Part shown: in pieces, positions 63,370 to 64,000 of the stretch
Position numbering within the stretch: the first letter of the stretch is position 1
Layout: the number at the start of each line of letters is the position of its first letter
Origin: Marinomonas fungiae
GTDB taxonomy: Bacteria; Pseudomonadota; Gammaproteobacteria; Pseudomonadales; Marinomonadaceae
Length of the DNA stretch: 64,000 bases
Assembly (NCBI RefSeq): GCF_001418205.1
Contig: NZ_LIQF01000004.1
Location: forward strand, 1-64,000
Direction: 5' to 3'
The notes under the pieces: model-generated
The model's database searches: none
Told to the model about the DNA's origin: nothing
What the model saw: the letters and a program-made list of their open reading frames with translations, nothing else
Position numbers and translations under genes: made by a program

Positions 63370-63891
63370 ATGCTTAACAAAATCATTTGTGGTGCCGAGG
63401 GCATCTCCACCGTTGTGGGGAGATGTGTTGCTTGGCTTACCCTTTTAATGATGTTGCTAACTTGTCTGATCGTAGTCTTGCGCTACGGCCTAGGAATTGG
63501 CTCCATCGCCCTTCAAGAGTCTGTACTTTACATGCATGCCATGGTGTTTATGCTCGGCGCAGCGTACACCTTTAAAGACGACGAACATGTACGAGTGGAT
63601 GTGCTTTACCGTGATTTTTCACCACGCAAAAAAGCCTGGGTGAACATTCTCGGTGGCTTGTTCTTCTTGCTACCGTTTTGTGCCTACACGGCTTACATGA
63701 GTATTGACTACGTTGCAGCGTCTTGGCGTGTGCTGGAAACATCACAAGAGCCAGGTGGTCTTCCATTCATTTACCTTCTCAAAACCCTAATTCCCATTAT
63801 GATGGCGCTGCTGATTATTCAGGGCATTGCCGACATTCTTAAGAACCTAGGTGTGGTATTCAATAAACAGCAATTAACGGAGGCACAATAA
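63370..63891 (+). CDS. TRAP transporter small permease DctQ-type
   Basis: A 173-residue four-helix membrane protein of the DctQ family. The region LQESVLYMHAMVFMLGAAYTFKDDEHVRVDVLYRDFSPRKK near residues 46-87 is the family hallmark. It forms the membrane part of a TRAP transporter with DctM and a periplasmic DctP. The ATG at 63370 is used instead of an in-frame GTG at 63358. No dctP lies upstream; it may follow dctM outside the window. Confidence 0.88.
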   Translation: MLNKIICGAEGISTVVGRCVAWLTLLMMLLTCLIVVLRYGLGIGSIALQESVLYMHAMVFMLGAAYTFKDDEHVRVDVLYRDFSPRKKAWVNILGGLFFLLPFCAYTAYMSIDYVAASWRVLETSQEPGGLPFIYLLKTLIPIMMALLIIQGIADILKNLGVVFNKQQLTEAQ

Positions 63892-63892
63892 G

Positions 63893-64000
63893 GTGGCTGA
63901 ATTTTTACCTTTATGGCTGTTCGCCGGTGTCTGTGTCTTCCTCTTGTTTGGTTACCCCGTGGCCTTTTCCTTGGGCGGTACCGCGTTATTATTTGCCGCC
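63893..64000 (+). CDS. TRAP transporter large permease DctM, N-terminal part
   Basis: The first 36 residues (GTG start) of a hydrophobic protein with the DctM opening LFAGVCVFLLFGYPVAFSLGG, cut by the window end. It starts one base after the dctQ stop, with GGAG upstream, so it is in the same operon. The substrate cannot be told from the fragment. Confidence 0.8.
   Translation, partial: MAEFLPLWLFAGVCVFLLFGYPVAFSLGGTALLFAA

Overview
The window looks like a chromosomal segment of a marine gammaproteobacterium. The gene content and the long PstC and PstA proteins suggest the Oceanospirillales, perhaps Marinomonas or a relative. This is an inference from family resemblance only, because there is no rRNA here to place it. 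No tRNA, rRNA, CRISPR array, transposase or integrase was recognised.

Bases 1-11,150 are an accessory region. It holds a truncated HipB-like regulator at the left edge, an AAA/DUF4143 ATPase, a HipB-HipA pair followed by an uncharacterised 372-residue protein, an Abi-type protein with a HEPN-like RX4H motif, a large PLD-helicase-DUF3427 protein, and a second HipB-HipA pair. These genes are preceded by short palindromic or repeated operators. One operator type, in pairs exactly 31 bp apart, sits in front of both the left-edge regulator and the helicase 9 kb away.

Bases 11,380-33,640 are mixed housekeeping and envelope genes. They include two near-identical small lipoproteins on either side of a SulP transporter, a prolyl-4-hydroxylase-like domain fused to a tubulin-tyrosine-ligase-like ATP-grasp domain, a Cache-GGDEF cyclase, rRNA modification enzymes (SpoU family, RlmE, RluF), and a four-gene set (GT2, TVP38, GT39, UDP-uronate epimerase). 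That set resembles lipid A uronic-acid modification pathways and has a PmrA-type box in its promoter. A sensor kinase overlapping a REC-EAL regulator closes this part.

Bases 33,840-49,570 hold core genes: gmk-rpoZ-spoT-ridA, oxyR-recG, lrp, an aapJQMP-type amino acid ABC operon with a sigma-54 promoter, an HDOD protein, and ubiC-ubiA.

Bases 49,590-63,060 are dominated by phosphate starvation genes. phoB-phoR lie on the plus strand and pstS-pstC-pstA-pstB-phoU lie facing them on the minus strand. Between them are a REC-domain protein, cysZ and an unusual three-gene signalling set (periplasmic protein, degenerate kinase, Hpt). Pho boxes with the same geometry precede phoB and pstS. A third box lies just before pstC, next to an intercistronic terminator. 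The window ends in a TRAP transporter operon (dctQ, partial dctM).
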